A stretch of DNA of 46,976 bases from an uncultured Enterovibrio sp. Its GTDB lineage: Bacteria; Pseudomonadota; Gammaproteobacteria; Enterobacterales; Vibrionaceae. The notes beneath the pieces were generated by a model. It saw only the letters and a list, made by a program, of their open reading frames with translations, searched no databases and was not told where the DNA came from. The DNA lies in assembly GCA_947040595.1 (NCBI GenBank), contig CAMRBZ010000004.1, positions 1 to 46,976 of the forward strand. The letters run 5' to 3'. How positions within the stretch are numbered: position 1 is the stretch's first letter; every line of letters starts with the position of its first letter. A program made the position numbers and the translations under genes. Of the stretch, positions 36,231 through 46,899 are shown piece by piece.

Positions 36231-37997
36231 GTGAGTATTCCTGTAAGAGAATTTGATGCGATTGTGATTGGTGCTGGCGGTGCTGGAATGCGGGCCGCTT
36301 TGCAAATATCGGAAGAAGGCTTATCTTGCGCTCTTTTATCCAAAGTCTTTCCTACACGCTCTCACACTGTCTCAGCACAAGGTGGGATCACTGTGGCTTT
36401 AGGTAATTCTCATCCGGATAATTGGGAATGGCATATGTATGATACCGTGAAAGGGTCAGATTACATTGGTGATCAAAATGCCATTGAGTACATGTGTAAA
36501 ACGGGACCACAGTCTGTTATTGAATTAGAAAAAATGGGTTTGCCTTTTTCGCGTTTTGAAGATGGGACGATTTATCAACGTCCTTTTGGTGGGCAATCTC
36601 TTGATTTTGGCGGAGAGCAGGCGGCGCGTACCGCGGCGGCAGCAGACCGTACAGGTCACGCCTTGCTTCATACGCTCTATCAGCAAAACATTAAACACAA
36701 AACCACTATTTTTTCAGAATGGTATGCCTTGGATTTGGTTAAAAACCAAGATGGTGTGGTGATGGGGGCGACGGCCATGTGCATCGAAACGGGCGAAGTG
36801 TGCTATTTCAAAGCCAAGGCGACCGTACTTGCAACAGGTGGCGCGGGACGTATTTATCAGTCTACCACCAATGCCTTTATCAACACGGGTGATGGGGTCG
36901 GCATGGCACTGCGCGCTGGTGTTCCGATGCAAGACATGGAAATGTGGCAATTTCATCCAACTGGTATTGCAGGCGCTGGCGTTTTAGTGACAGAAGGTTG
37001 TCGTGGTGAAGGCGGGTACCTTCTTAATAAAAACGGTGAGCGTTTCATGGAGCGTTATGCCCCCAATGCAAAAGATCTCGCTGGTCGTGATGTCGTGGCA
37101 CGTTCCATGATGGTTGAGATCAGAGAAGGTCGAGGTTGTGATGGCCCTTGGGGACCCCATTTAAAACTGAAACTCGATCATTTAGGCAAAGATGTTTTGG
37201 AAGCGCGTCTTCCTGGCATTCTTGAGCTTTCTCGTACCTTTGCTCACATCGACCCTATCAAGGATCCCATCCCTGTGATCCCAACCTGTCACTATATGAT
37301 GGGGGGCATTCCCACTCAAATTTCAGGTCAAGCACTCAAACTGGATACAAAGGGAAATGACATTGAGGTACAAGGTTTATTTGCCTGTGGAGAAATTGCG
37401 AGTGTGTCTGTTCATGGCGCAAACCGTTTAGGTGGAAATTCATTGCTGGATCTTGTGGTCTTTGGACGGGCAACCGGATTGCACTTAGGGGAAACCTTGG
37501 CGGCAAGTGCCGATGCAAGAGAGGCCTCTGAGTCTGATATTGACGCTTCATTGTCGCGTTTGAATCGTTGGAATTCGACATCTAAAGGGGAAGATCCGGT
37601 GCAAATCAGAAAAGATTTGCAATCGTGTATGCAGAATAATTTCTCTGTCTTTCGTGAAGGAGAAGCCATGGAGAAAGGTCTGGAAGAACTTAAAGTGATC
37701 CGTGAGCGTTTAAATGTCGCCCGTTTAGATGACCGCTCCAGTGAATTCAATACACAAAGAATTGAATGTTTAGAACTTGATAATTTGATGGAAACGGCTT
37801 TTTCGACTGCGGTTGCGGCCAACTACAGAACTGAAAGTCGTGGAGCACATGCCCGCTTTGATTATCAAGAGCGTGATGATGAAAATTGGTTGTGCCACAG
37901 TATCTATGATCCTGAAACACAATCGATGTCTAAACGAGGTGTGAACACCTCACCCGTTTATCGTGACGCCTTTCCACCCAAAGCGCGTACTTATTAA
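36231..37997 (+). CDS. sdhA: Succinate dehydrogenase flavoprotein subunit SdhA
   Basis: 588 aa, identical in length to E. coli SdhA. Oxidises succinate to fumarate with covalent FAD. GAGGAG dinucleotide motif near 14-19, FAD-linking H45 in [26 protein letters not shown], the active-site region [12 protein letters not shown], and [10 protein letters not shown] near 350. The C-terminal [18 protein letters not shown] is complete. Start is GTG 36231, directly after the sdhD stop, and the first residues SIPVREFDA match E. coli KLPVREFDA. Confidence 0.97.
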   Translation: MSIPVREFDAIVIGAGGAGMRAALQISEEGLSCALLSKVFPTRSHTVSAQGGITVALGNSHPDNWEWHMYDTVKGSDYIGDQNAIEYMCKTGPQSVIELEKMGLPFSRFEDGTIYQRPFGGQSLDFGGEQAARTAAAADRTGHALLHTLYQQNIKHKTTIFSEWYALDLVKNQDGVVMGATAMCIETGEVCYFKAKATVLATGGAGRIYQSTTNAFINTGDGVGMALRAGVPMQDMEMWQFHPTGIAGAGVLVTEGCRGEGGYLLNKNGERFMERYAPNAKDLAGRDVVARSMMVEIREGRGCDGPWGPHLKLKLDHLGKDVLEARLPGILELSRTFAHIDPIKDPIPVIPTCHYMMGGIPTQISGQALKLDTKGNDIEVQGLFACGEIASVSVHGANRLGGNSLLDLVVFGRATGLHLGETLAASADAREASESDIDASLSRLNRWNSTSKGEDPVQIRKDLQSCMQNNFSVFREGEAMEKGLEELKVIRERLNVARLDDRSSEFNTQRIECLELDNLMETAFSTAVAANYRTESRGAHARFDYQERDDENWLCHSIYDPETQSMSKRGVNTSPVYRDAFPPKARTY

Positions 37998-38011
37998 GGT
38001 GACATGAAATC

Positions 38012-38722
38012 ATGAAACTGAATTTTTCTGTTTATCGTTTCAATCCTGATGTTGATGACGTGCCACACATGAAAGGGTACAGTCTTGAAGTTCCAGACGG
38101 TTCTGACATGATGTTGCTTGACGCACTTATTCTGTTAAAAGAGCAAGATCCAACACTGTCATTTCGTCGTTCTTGTCGTGAAGGTGTCTGTGGCTCTGAT
38201 GGCTTGAATATGAACGGTAAAAACGGCTTGGCTTGTATTACCCCACTCTCTACGTTACTTGATCAATCCAGCATCGTTATTCGGCCTTTGCCGGGATTGC
38301 CTGTTATTCGTGACTTGATTGTGGACATGGCGCAATTTTATATTAATTACGAGCGAGTTAAACCTTATCTTATCAATGATGGCGCTCCGACATCAAGAGA
38401 AAATATTCAAGATCAGGATGAAAGGGCTCATTTGGATGGCCTTTATGAATGCATCTTGTGCGCTTGTTGTACAACTTCTTGCCCTTCTTTTTGGTGGAAT
38501 CCAGATAAATTTATTGGTCCTGCGGGCTTGCTTGCCGCATACCGTTGGTTAATTGACAGCCGCGATACCGATACTGAGCAGCGTTTATCTGAACTTGACG
38601 ATCCATTCAGTGTTTTTCGTTGTCATAGCATAATGAACTGCGTCAGTGTTTGCCCTAAAGGTTTAAATCCGACCAAAGCCATTGGACATATTCGTTCTAT
38701 GTTGCTCAAACGCGCGATTTAA
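38012..38722 (+). CDS. sdhB: Succinate dehydrogenase iron-sulfur subunit SdhB
   Basis: 236 aa. Passes electrons from FAD to quinone through three Fe-S clusters. The [2Fe-2S] ligands C55, C60, D63 and C75 sit at the E. coli positions. The next cysteine group is ECILCACCTTSCPSFWW near 146-162 and the last is CHSIMNCVSVCPKGLNP. The gap to sdhA is 14 bp. Complete protein. Confidence 0.97.
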   Translation: MKLNFSVYRFNPDVDDVPHMKGYSLEVPDGSDMMLLDALILLKEQDPTLSFRRSCREGVCGSDGLNMNGKNGLACITPLSTLLDQSSIVIRPLPGLPVIRDLIVDMAQFYINYERVKPYLINDGAPTSRENIQDQDERAHLDGLYECILCACCTTSCPSFWWNPDKFIGPAGLLAAYRWLIDSRDTDTEQRLSELDDPFSVFRCHSIMNCVSVCPKGLNPTKAIGHIRSMLLKRAI

Positions 38723-38777
38723 CCTTGGGTTGAAAATATCCCAAAATATTAAAGCAAAAACTGAAGTGTAAACGGGG

Positions 38778-38793
38778 GCCACTTTTGAGTGGC
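38778..38793 (+). other. Intercistronic hairpin between sdhB and sucA
   Basis: GCCACT-TTTG-AGTGGC, a perfect 6-bp stem in the 104-bp gap, with no T-run. It may stabilise or mark mRNA processing rather than end transcription; this is inference. Confidence 0.5.
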
Positions 38794-38826
38794 TACATAA
38801 TGAAATCAAGTTGTTAAGGGTTAGAA

Positions 38827-41637
38827 ATGCAAAATGGCGTGATGAAGACGTGGTTGGAGTCTTCTCATTTGGCTGGCGCCAATACGAGTTATGTTGAGAC
38901 GCTTTATGAATTGTACCTCTGCGAGCCTGAGTCTGTTGATCCTGAATGGAAAGCGGTTTTTGATGCATTGCCAACGGTAAATGGCCATGTAAAAGAAAAA
39001 GAACACTCGAAAATTCGTGATGATTTTCGCAGACTCGCGAATGAGAAGAGACAATGTGGCGGATCAGGAGTCAATCCAAATTTAGATGCAAAACAAGTAA
39101 AAGTATTACAACTGATTAATGCATATCGTTTTCGTGGGCATCAGCAAGCTAATTTGGATCCTTTGGGTCTTTGGCAAAGAGATTCGGTTCCCGATCTTGA
39201 TCCTTCATTTCATCATTTGACCGAAGAGGATTTCGAAGAAGAGTTTAATGTCGGCTCTTTTGCTGTTGGGCAAGAGAAGATGAAATTATCCGATTTGTAT
39301 GATGCACTCCAAAAAACCTATTGTGGTCATATTGGTTCAGAATATATGCACATCACGGATACCGAAGAAAAGCGTTGGATACAACAACGTTTAGAATCGG
39401 TTGTCGGACATCCTTCTTTTTCTCGCAATGAAAAAATCACGTTATTAGAAGAGCTCACTGCTGCGGAAGGACTTGAACGTTATTTAGGTGCGAAATTTCC
39501 AGGAGCCAAACGTTTTTCTTTAGAAGGGGCGGATGCCTTGATCCCCATGATGAAAGAGCTTATTCGTCACAGTGGAGAAAAAGGGGTTCGTGAGGTCGTG
39601 ATTGGAATGGCCCATCGGGGTCGTTTAAATATGCTTGTGAATGTTTTGGGGAAAAAGCCCTCCGAACTTTTTGATGAATTTGCAGGCAAGCATGGCGATT
39701 CTTGGGGAACCGGAGATGTGAAATACCATCAAGGTTTTTCGAGTGATTTTGCAACGCCTGGGGGCGACGTTCATTTGGTGCTGGCTTTTAATCCTTCCCA
39801 CCTTGAAATCGTGAACCCCGTTGTGATCGGTTCTGTTCGTGCGCGTCAAGACCGTTTAAAAGACAAAAATGGCTCGATGGTTTTACCTATCACCTTGCAT
39901 GGAGACAGTGCCATTGCAGGGCAAGGTGTCGTCCAAGAAACCTTCAATATGTCTCAAGCGAGAGGCTATTGCGTGGGTGGAACCATACGCATCGTCATCA
40001 ATAACCAAGTGGGTTTTACGACCTCTAATCCAAAAGATTCACGTTCGACCTTGTATTGCACTGATGTGGCTAAAATGGTGCAGGCGCCGATTTTTCATGT
40101 GAACGCCGATGATCCTGAAGCGGTGGCTTTTGTCGCCCGACTTGCACTTGATTATCGTTATGAATTTAAGCGAGATGTTGTGATTGATCTCGTGTGTTAT
40201 CGCCGTCATGGGCATAACGAAGCCGATGAACCGAATGCCACACAGCCTCTCATGTATCAAAGGATCAAAAAACACCCCACGCCCCGAAAACTTTATGCAG
40301 ACAGACTGGATGACCAAGGTGATGTTGACGCTAAATTGTCTTTAAATTTAATCAATGAATACCGTGACGCTTTGGTTGAAGGGGAAAGTGTCGTTAAAGA
40401 ATTTCGCCCAATGGCGCTGCATTCTGTCGATTGGTCTCCTTATTTGGGACATGATTGGGAGATTTCATGGGCCCATAAAGTCAATATGTCTCGACTGGTT
40501 GAATTGGCTGAGCGGGTTTCATGGGTGCCTCAAGATCATCAACTCCATGATCGCGTTAGCAAAATTTACAGAGATCGCGCCTCGATGGCCAAGGGCGAGA
40601 AATCGTTAGATTGGGGAATGGCAGAAACCTTGGCTTACGCCAGCATTGTTGACGAAGGAAAACGGATCCGTATCACAGGGCAAGACTCCGGACGAGGGAC
40701 TTTTTTTCATCGTCATGCGGTTTTGCATAATCAAACGGATGCGAGTGTTTATATTCCTCTCATGCATATTCAAGAAGATCAAGGGCCTTTTCAAATCTTT
40801 GATTCTGTCTTGTCAGAAGCGGCAGTGGTTGCTTTTGAATACGGGTATGCAACGGCTGAGCCGAATGGATTGACCGTGTGGGAAGCGCAGTTTGGTGATT
40901 TTGCAAACGGGGCGCAGGTTGTCATCGATCAGTTCATTAGTTCAGGTGAGCAAAAATGGGGCAGAATGTGCGGTTTAACCATGTTGTTGCCGCATGGATA
41001 TGAAGGACAAGGTCCTGAGCATTCTTCTGCCCGCCTTGAGCGTTATTTACAGCTGTGTGCTGAGCAAAATATGCAGGTTTGCATCCCTTCAACACCGGCA
41101 CAAATTTACCATATATTAAGACGACAAGTGTTTAGGCCGATGCGCCGCCCTTTGATCATTATGTCTCCTAAATCCTTATTGCGTCATCCATTGTGTATAT
41201 CGACATTGGATGATCTTGCTGAGGGGAACTTTCAGCCCGCTATGGGTGAAATCGACGAATTGGATCCAAAAGCGGTGAAACGTGTTGTCATGTGTTCAGG
41301 AAAAGTCTATTACGATTTGCTTGAAACACGCCGTAAATCAGAAATAAAAGACGTGGCATTGGTTCGAATAGAACAACTGTATCCGTTCCCGAAAGACAAT
41401 CTAGAAACGATTATTCGTGAATATGTGAATGCGAAGGATTTTGTGTGGTGTCAAGAAGAGCCTCAAAATCAGGGTGCATGGTACAGCAGTCAGCATAATT
41501 TCCGTTCAGTGCTTCCTGCTGATGCGCGCTTAAGCTACGCAGGGCGAGCGGCCTCTGCGTCTTCTTCTGTAGGCTATATGTCGGTTCATTTGAAGCAACA
41601 AAAAGCCTTAATTGATGATGCACTTACTTTAAATTAA
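38827..41637 (+). CDS. sucA: 2-Oxoglutarate dehydrogenase E1 component SucA
   Basis: 936 aa, ThDP-dependent decarboxylase of the 2-oxoglutarate dehydrogenase complex. The N-terminal QNGVMKTWLESSHLAGANT resembles E. coli. KVLQLINAYRFRGHQ near 94, GMAHRGRLNMLVNVLGK, the cofactor region GDSAIAGQGVVQETFNMSQ and IVINNQVGFTTSNP (Mg/ThDP site), and VCYRRHGHNEADEP are visible. The C-terminal part ends in FRSVLPADARLSYAGRA. Complete. Confidence 0.97.
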   Translation: MQNGVMKTWLESSHLAGANTSYVETLYELYLCEPESVDPEWKAVFDALPTVNGHVKEKEHSKIRDDFRRLANEKRQCGGSGVNPNLDAKQVKVLQLINAYRFRGHQQANLDPLGLWQRDSVPDLDPSFHHLTEEDFEEEFNVGSFAVGQEKMKLSDLYDALQKTYCGHIGSEYMHITDTEEKRWIQQRLESVVGHPSFSRNEKITLLEELTAAEGLERYLGAKFPGAKRFSLEGADALIPMMKELIRHSGEKGVREVVIGMAHRGRLNMLVNVLGKKPSELFDEFAGKHGDSWGTGDVKYHQGFSSDFATPGGDVHLVLAFNPSHLEIVNPVVIGSVRARQDRLKDKNGSMVLPITLHGDSAIAGQGVVQETFNMSQARGYCVGGTIRIVINNQVGFTTSNPKDSRSTLYCTDVAKMVQAPIFHVNADDPEAVAFVARLALDYRYEFKRDVVIDLVCYRRHGHNEADEPNATQPLMYQRIKKHPTPRKLYADRLDDQGDVDAKLSLNLINEYRDALVEGESVVKEFRPMALHSVDWSPYLGHDWEISWAHKVNMSRLVELAERVSWVPQDHQLHDRVSKIYRDRASMAKGEKSLDWGMAETLAYASIVDEGKRIRITGQDSGRGTFFHRHAVLHNQTDASVYIPLMHIQEDQGPFQIFDSVLSEAAVVAFEYGYATAEPNGLTVWEAQFGDFANGAQVVIDQFISSGEQKWGRMCGLTMLLPHGYEGQGPEHSSARLERYLQLCAEQNMQVCIPSTPAQIYHILRRQVFRPMRRPLIIMSPKSLLRHPLCISTLDDLAEGNFQPAMGEIDELDPKAVKRVVMCSGKVYYDLLETRRKSEIKDVALVRIEQLYPFPKDNLETIIREYVNAKDFVWCQEEPQNQGAWYSSQHNFRSVLPADARLSYAGRAASASSSVGYMSVHLKQQKALIDDALTLN

Positions 41638-41778
41638 AACCATTTTTTCAAAATATTGGGTTGCGATACGTTGATTAAACGTCTTTTATTTCCATCTCAA
41701 AATGCACGATTTTATGGGATGGCGTGATGATTTTCAGCTCGTATTTTGGAGCTATTCATAATGAAGGAATTAGAGAGA

Positions 41779-42978
41779 ATGACAGTTGAAATTGTGGTTC
41801 CAGATTTGCCGGAGTCTGTTGCTGATGCCACTGTTGCGACTTGGCATAAACAGCCAGGAGATACGGTTTATCGCGATGAAGTTTTGGTTGATATTGAAAC
41901 AGATAAAGTTGTATTGGAAGTCCCTTCTCCTGAAGACGGTATTTTAGAATCAATCATTGAATTGGAAGGTTCGACGGTCTTGTCAAAGCAACTCCTTGCG
42001 AAGTTAAAAGTGGGTATTTCTCCTGAAAAATTGACAAAAGAAACGGTGATTTCAGAAGATGCCACTTCTGAAGAAAGGCCTGTGCCGGATGAAGATCATG
42101 ACGCTTTTACTCCTGCTGTGCGCCGACTTCTCTTAGAACATTCCCTTAATCCTGCAGAAATAAACGCCTCAGGAGTCGGGGGACGTCTTACCCGCGAAGA
42201 CATTCTATCTTTCCTAAAAACGAAAGAGCAGAAGACAGGCTCGGCGTTGGAAGAAAAAGAGTCTTTAAGGGCGCCTCTTCGAGGAGAAAAACGTGTCCCA
42301 ATGACGCGTTTACGTAAAAGGGTGGCAGAGCGCCTCCTTGAAGCAAAAAACAGTACGGCCATGTTGACGACATTCAATGAAGTGAACATGAAGCCCATTA
42401 TGACGCTGCGTGAAAAATATCAAACCTCGTTTGAAGCACGCCACGGGATCCGACTGGGTTTTATGTCGTTTTATGTGAAAGCGGTGGTCGAAGCGTTAAA
42501 GCGTTACCCTGAAATCAATGCTTCGATTGATGGTGATGATATTGTTTATCATAACTTTTTTGATGTCAGTATGGCGATTTCGACGCCGCGTGGCCTTGTC
42601 ACGCCTGTTTTACGTGATGCTGATACCTTGAGCCTTGCTGAAATAGAAAAAGGAATTAAGGCATTTGCTGAAAAAGGACGTAATGGGAAATTAACGGTAG
42701 AAGATCTCACGGGAGGAAATTTTACCATTACTAATGGTGGGGTTTTTGGATCCTTGATGTCGACTCCTATCATTAATCCACCTCAGGCGGCCATTTTAGG
42801 CATGCATAAAATACAAGAAAGACCCATGGTTGTGGATGGTCAAATTGGTATTTTGCCCATGATGTACCTTGCTCTTTCTTATGATCACCGTTTAGTGGAT
42901 GGGCGTGAGTCTGTGGGTTTTTTGGTGACCATAAAAGAATTTTTAGAAGACCCAACGCGTTTGTTGTTAGACGTTTAA
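41779..42978 (+). CDS. sucB: Dihydrolipoyl succinyltransferase E2 SucB
   Basis: 399 aa from ATG 41779. Other in-frame starts are TTG 41746 and ATG 41761, but the protein then matches E. coli from [19 protein letters not shown]. The lipoyl domain carries K43 in [10 protein letters not shown]; a peripheral subunit-binding domain follows ([27 protein letters not shown]); the catalytic domain ends with H370 in [14 protein letters not shown]. Core of the 2-oxoglutarate dehydrogenase complex. The gap to sucC holds a shortened ERIC-like element. Confidence 0.96.
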   Translation: MTVEIVVPDLPESVADATVATWHKQPGDTVYRDEVLVDIETDKVVLEVPSPEDGILESIIELEGSTVLSKQLLAKLKVGISPEKLTKETVISEDATSEERPVPDEDHDAFTPAVRRLLLEHSLNPAEINASGVGGRLTREDILSFLKTKEQKTGSALEEKESLRAPLRGEKRVPMTRLRKRVAERLLEAKNSTAMLTTFNEVNMKPIMTLREKYQTSFEARHGIRLGFMSFYVKAVVEALKRYPEINASIDGDDIVYHNFFDVSMAISTPRGLVTPVLRDADTLSLAEIEKGIKAFAEKGRNGKLTVEDLTGGNFTITNGGVFGSLMSTPIINPPQAAILGMHKIQERPMVVDGQIGILPMMYLALSYDHRLVDGRESVGFLVTIKEFLEDPTRLLLDV

Positions 42979-43014
42979 GTTATTTTTGTCGCTTTGTTTT
43001 TTAAGTAACAGGTT

Positions 43015-43096
43015 TATACCCAAGAGCCTTGAAGGGGGGTGTCGGCGGCAAGCGCCTTCAACCAACGCCCACGCACCTTCAAAGGTGACGGATATA
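43015..43096 (-). repeat. Internally deleted ERIC-like repeat between sucB and sucC
   Basis: 82 bp in minus orientation: TATACCCAAGAGCCTTGAAG start and CCCACGCACCTTCAAAGG..GGATATA end, with about 45 bp of the middle missing compared with the 127-bp copies. Lies inside the expected suc transcript. Confidence 0.82.
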
Positions 43097-43175
43097 CCCG
43101 GTTATATTTTCTGTTTATGGGGAGACGTGCTCTCCCTTTTTTATGAACAACGCATTTTTTCACGGATAAAAAATC

Positions 43176-44342
43176 ATGAATCTGCACGAATATCAGTCAA
43201 AAAAGCTATTTTGTGAATACGGTTTGCCCGTTTCTGAAGGGTATGCTTGTGATACACCCCATGAAGCCGCAGAAGCTGCGGATAAACTGGGAGGAAATAA
43301 ATGGGTTGTAAAATGCCAAGTGCATGCAGGCGGAAGAGGCAAGGCGGGTGGCGTTAAGCTCGTCAACTCCAAAGAAGAAATAAAAGAATTCGCTAAAAAA
43401 TGGTTAGGAAATCAACTCGTTACCATTCAAACGGATGAAAAAGGGCAACCCGTTAGTAAAATTTTAGTGGAGTCTTGTTCAAATATTGAAAAAGAACTGT
43501 ATTTTGGGGCGGTCCTCGATCGTAGTTCTCAACGCATTGTTTTTATGGCCTCAACGGAAGGCGGCGTTGAAATAGAAAAAGTAGCCGAAGAAACGCCGGA
43601 ACTTATTTTTAAAACCAGCATTGACCCTTTGGTGGGGCCTCAGCCTTATCAAGGACGTGACTTGGCCTTTAAACTCGGATTGACAGGAGGGTTGGTCAAG
43701 GAGTTTACAAAGATATTCATGGGCATTGCGACGTTATTTTCCGAAAAAGATGTTGCTTTGGTGGAAGTGAATCCATTGATCATTACTGAAGAAGGTCATT
43801 TATTGTGTCTTGACGCAAAAATCACCATTGACAGTAACGCTCTCTTTCGTCAAGCCGAGCTTCGTGAAATGCATGACGTGACCCAAGAAGATCATCGAGA
43901 AGCCCTTGCTGCAAAATGGGAGCTCAATTATGTGGCCTTAGATGGCAACATTGGTTGCATGGTCAATGGCGCCGGTCTTGCGATGGGGACAATGGACATT
44001 GTTAATTTGCATGGTGGACGTCCTGCAAATTTCTTGGATGTGGGAGGCGGTGCGACGAAAGAGCGCGTCACTGAAGCCTTTAAAATCATTCTCTCTGATC
44101 AAAATGTCAAAGCTGTTTTGGTGAATATCTTTGGTGGGATCGTTCGTTGTGATCTCATTGCGGATGGCATTATTGGTGCTGTCGAAGATGTGGGTGTGAA
44201 AGTGCCCGTTGTTGTGCGTCTTGAAGGAAACAATGCGCCTTTAGGTTTGTTAAAACTAAAAGAGTCAGGATTGAATATTATCACCGCGAACACCTTGACA
44301 GAAGCGGCTGAAAAAGTCATTGATGCCGTAGAGGGGAAATAA
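43176..44342 (+). CDS. sucC: Succinyl-CoA synthetase beta subunit SucC
   Basis: 388 aa, the E. coli length. ATP-grasp subunit making succinate and ATP or GTP from succinyl-Co[38 protein letters not shown] near 46-62 (nucleotide site), [14 protein letters not shown] and [16 protein letters not shown] are characteristic. The TAA overlaps the sucD ATG by one base, indicating coupling. About 200 bp separates it from sucB. Confidence 0.96.
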   Translation: MNLHEYQSKKLFCEYGLPVSEGYACDTPHEAAEAADKLGGNKWVVKCQVHAGGRGKAGGVKLVNSKEEIKEFAKKWLGNQLVTIQTDEKGQPVSKILVESCSNIEKELYFGAVLDRSSQRIVFMASTEGGVEIEKVAEETPELIFKTSIDPLVGPQPYQGRDLAFKLGLTGGLVKEFTKIFMGIATLFSEKDVALVEVNPLIITEEGHLLCLDAKITIDSNALFRQAELREMHDVTQEDHREALAAKWELNYVALDGNIGCMVNGAGLAMGTMDIVNLHGGRPANFLDVGGGATKERVTEAFKIILSDQNVKAVLVNIFGGIVRCDLIADGIIGAVEDVGVKVPVVVRLEGNNAPLGLLKLKESGLNIITANTLTEAAEKVIDAVEGK

Positions 44343-45214
44343 TGTCTATTTTAATAAATAAAAATACAAAAGTGATCTGCCAAGGTTTTACGGGTGGACA
44401 AGGGACCTTTCATTCAAAGCAAGCGCTGGAATATGGAACACAAATGGTAGGCGGTGTGTCTCCTGGTAAAGGTGGAACATTTCATTTAGATTTGCCTGTC
44501 TTTAATACTGTGTCTGAGGCTGTTGAAGCTACGGGTGCGACGGCAAGCGTCATTTATGTCCCTGCGCCGTTTTGTAAAGATGCCATATTGGAAGCCATCA
44601 GTGCGGGTATTAAGCTCATCGTGACAATCACAGAAGGCATACCCACATTAGATATGCTGGATGTAAAAGTAAAATTAGATGAAGCTGGGGTTCGTATGAT
44701 TGGACCCAATTGCCCTGGGGTGATAACTCCGGGTGAATGTAAAATAGGGATCATGCCAGGCCCTATTCACAAAGCCGGAAAAGTGGGGATTGTTTCTCGT
44801 TCAGGCACGCTGACTTATGAAGCTGTAAAACAAACAACAGACGAAGGTTTCGGACAGTCGACTTGTGTTGGAATTGGGGGAGATCCGATCCCTGGTTCTC
44901 ACTTTATTGATATTTTATCTCTGTTTGAAGCTGATCCTGAAACCCAGGCCATCGTGATGATAGGGGAAATTGGCGGTACTGCTGAAGAAGAAGCGGCTTC
45001 TTATATTAAAGAACATGTGACGAAACCTGTTATTGCTTATATCGCGGGAGTCACTGCACCTGCAGGAAAAAGAATGGGTCATGCGGGGGCCATTATTTCA
45101 GGTGGTAAAGGGACAGCAGCAGATAAATTTGCGGCTTTAGAAGAAGCAGGGGTCACGACGGTGAAAAGCCTTGCAGATATTGGTAAGGCCTTACGCGAAC
45201 GTACTGGTTGGTAA
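44342..45214 (+). CDS. sucD: Succinyl-CoA synthetase alpha subunit SucD
   Basis: 290 aa. Binds CoA and carries the phosphohistidine. [20 protein letters not shown] start, [20 protein letters not shown] mid-region, and H247 in [14 protein letters not shown] are typical. ATG 44342 overlaps the sucC stop. Last gene of the sdh-suc block; a strong terminator follows about 85 bp later. Confidence 0.97.
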   Translation: MSILINKNTKVICQGFTGGQGTFHSKQALEYGTQMVGGVSPGKGGTFHLDLPVFNTVSEAVEATGATASVIYVPAPFCKDAILEAISAGIKLIVTITEGIPTLDMLDVKVKLDEAGVRMIGPNCPGVITPGECKIGIMPGPIHKAGKVGIVSRSGTLTYEAVKQTTDEGFGQSTCVGIGGDPIPGSHFIDILSLFEADPETQAIVMIGEIGGTAEEEAASYIKEHVTKPVIAYIAGVTAPAGKRMGHAGAIISGGKGTAADKFAALEEAGVTTVKSLADIGKALRERTGW

Positions 45215-45298
45215 TGCTATTTGAAAGCAGTGTTTATCCAATTATGGCTTTAATACCTCTGTCTTTCGTTTTTTAGAGTGTATTTTACGAACAATAAG

Positions 45299-45340
45299 CC
45301 GCTTCATGAAGGTTCACTTTTATGAAGCGGTCTTTTTTTA
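45299..45340 (+). terminator. Terminator after sucD
   Basis: CCGCTTCAT(GAAGGTTCACTTTT)ATGAAGCGG hairpin followed by TCTTTTTTT. Also close to the 3' end of the convergent pyrophosphatase gene. Confidence 0.88.
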
Positions 45341-45354
45341 TAATAAAAAGGGGT

Positions 45355-46275
45355 TTAGGAGAAGACGCTTTGCAATTGAGGTATGATTTGTTTTTTCCGA
45401 CTTAATACACCGTCCAGCCACATACGGCCATTTTCACATTTTTGTCCATACGCTTTTTCAATCAGGCTGATATCATCAGAAACGATGAGGAGTTCTGAGC
45501 CTTCTTTCATTATGTCCGTTAAGAGTAAGATGACGCTGTGGTGTTCACCTTCTTTTTTGAGTAAGGCAATATCGGCTTCGAGTTCTTCTTTGATATCATT
45601 AAAAACAGATAAATCAACAACTTCAAGTTGACCGATTCCAATGAGGTGCTCGTTCATTTTGAAGTTTTTATAATCACGCATCACAAGTTCACGTACAGGG
45701 GTCCCCATAACGGCAGACTTGATGTTGAACATCTCCATTCCAAGTTGATTAACATCCTCTATCTTGGCTATTTTAGCGAGATCTTCAACACACCGGATAT
45801 CCGCTGTAGTGCATGTCGGTGATTTAAAAATAACCGTGTCGCTCAAAATAGCGCAAAGCATAATGCCTGCGATATTTGAAGGAATGCTGATACCATGAAA
45901 ATCGTACATCATTTTGATCACGGTGTTGGAGCATCCAACGGGACGAATCCAGCATTCTAGTGGGGTCGCGGTGGTTAAATCTCCGAGTTTGTGATGGTCA
46001 ACAATGCCAACAATGGTCGCTTCATTGATGTCGTCGGGGGCTTGCGTTAATTCAGAATGATCAACGATAAAAACATTTTCACCCGCATAGCTTTCTTTGA
46101 GAACGGGTGCTTCAATGCTAAAACGTTCCAAAATGAACCGGGTCTCAGGTGAAAGTGCACCAAGGCGAGTTGCAATTGCAGGCTCATCGATTTGGTTTTT
46201 TAGGTACGCAAGAGCAATTGCACCACAGATTGAATCTGAATCTGGGATCTTATGACCCACGACATACATTGGCAT
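45355..46275 (-). CDS. ppaC: Manganese-dependent inorganic pyrophosphatase PpaC (family II)
   Basis: 306 aa DHH-family pyrophosphatase that hydrolyses PPi. Metal-site residues: H8, D12 and D14 in VVGHKIPDSDS, D72 in FIVDHSE, and D93-H94-H95 in VDHHKLGDL. The C-terminal DHHA2 domain ends in SRKKQIIPQL, the substrate-binding lysine/arginine segment. ATG 46275 has GAGGG six bases before it. Family II enzymes are common in vibrios and rarer in enterics, which helps place the organism. Confidence 0.95.
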   Translation of the reverse strand: MPMYVVGHKIPDSDSICGAIALAYLKNQIDEPAIATRLGALSPETRFILERFSIEAPVLKESYAGENVFIVDHSELTQAPDDINEATIVGIVDHHKLGDLTTATPLECWIRPVGCSNTVIKMMYDFHGISIPSNIAGIMLCAILSDTVIFKSPTCTTADIRCVEDLAKIAKIEDVNQLGMEMFNIKSAVMGTPVRELVMRDYKNFKMNEHLIGIGQLEVVDLSVFNDIKEELEADIALLKKEGEHHSVILLLTDIMKEGSELLIVSDDISLIEKAYGQKCENGRMWLDGVLSRKKQIIPQLQSVFS

Positions 46276-46347
46276 GTTAAGCCCTCATTATATTCATATT
46301 TGAAAGTGAATCTAGTTTACCAAAGAGGACTTAAATGTGCATTGCCT

Positions 46348-46380
46348 TTATCCCCCTCGCTTTTGAAGCGGCCGGGTTGT
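46348..46380 (+). repeat. ERIC-like left fragment
   Basis: TTTATCCCCCTCGCTTTTGAAGCGG-type start resembling the left end of the family, followed by unrelated sequence. Confidence 0.5.
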
Positions 46381-46579
46381 TTTTATACCCATTCCATTCA
46401 GTCGTTCGTCAGAAATTGCGTCGGAAAAAACACTGAGAACAAGGCGTGAAGTGTCGATAACGCGTTATTCTAATGGAGAAATTCATAACGATGTTATCGG
46501 TGATTTTAACAAGCAAGAATGATCAAATGTTTAATGGGATTGGTATTAGATTGCAGCGAACGCATATTCCTATCACATA

Positions 46580-46645
46580 CGCAATCTATGCTCTGGTTTT
46601 TTGCATCCTTGTTGCCGACCTGTATCTTCACATATCCTGGGTGTA
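46580..46645 (+). repeat. ERIC-like right fragment, decayed
   Basis: CAATCTATGCTCTGG, TTGTTGCCGACC and ATCCTGGGTGTAT parallel the family blocks CATCTATGCTCAGG, CTTGCCGCC and TCTTGGGTATA. Confidence 0.5.
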
Positions 46646-46899
46646 TCCTCCTCCCCCTTTTATAGGATGATGGGCTTCATTGTTTGTCGTTCTGGGGCAT
46701 TATGTTAGTTTTTTGGAAAGGACAGGAAAGAAACAGGAAAGAAAAAAGAAATCAAAAACCCCTTTTTTAATTCGCGGGGTTTTTGAAAAAAGGTTTAATG
46801 AGAAGGTTTTGTAACAGAAGACTCCGGACAATTTTTGAGTTCTATCCCCGTTTCTGATGATACGTTATTGATTTAAAAATAAGTGTGGCTTGTCAGGTC

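Noticed and set aside
46473..46670. 65-aa open frame with a hydrophobic centre
   Set aside because: Its C-terminal half is encoded by a decayed ERIC-like fragment; no ribosome site.
46752..46785. 11-bp perfect inverted repeat as a transcription terminator
   Set aside because: No gene ends before it on either strand within the window, so its role cannot be assigned; recorded only within the intergenic entry.
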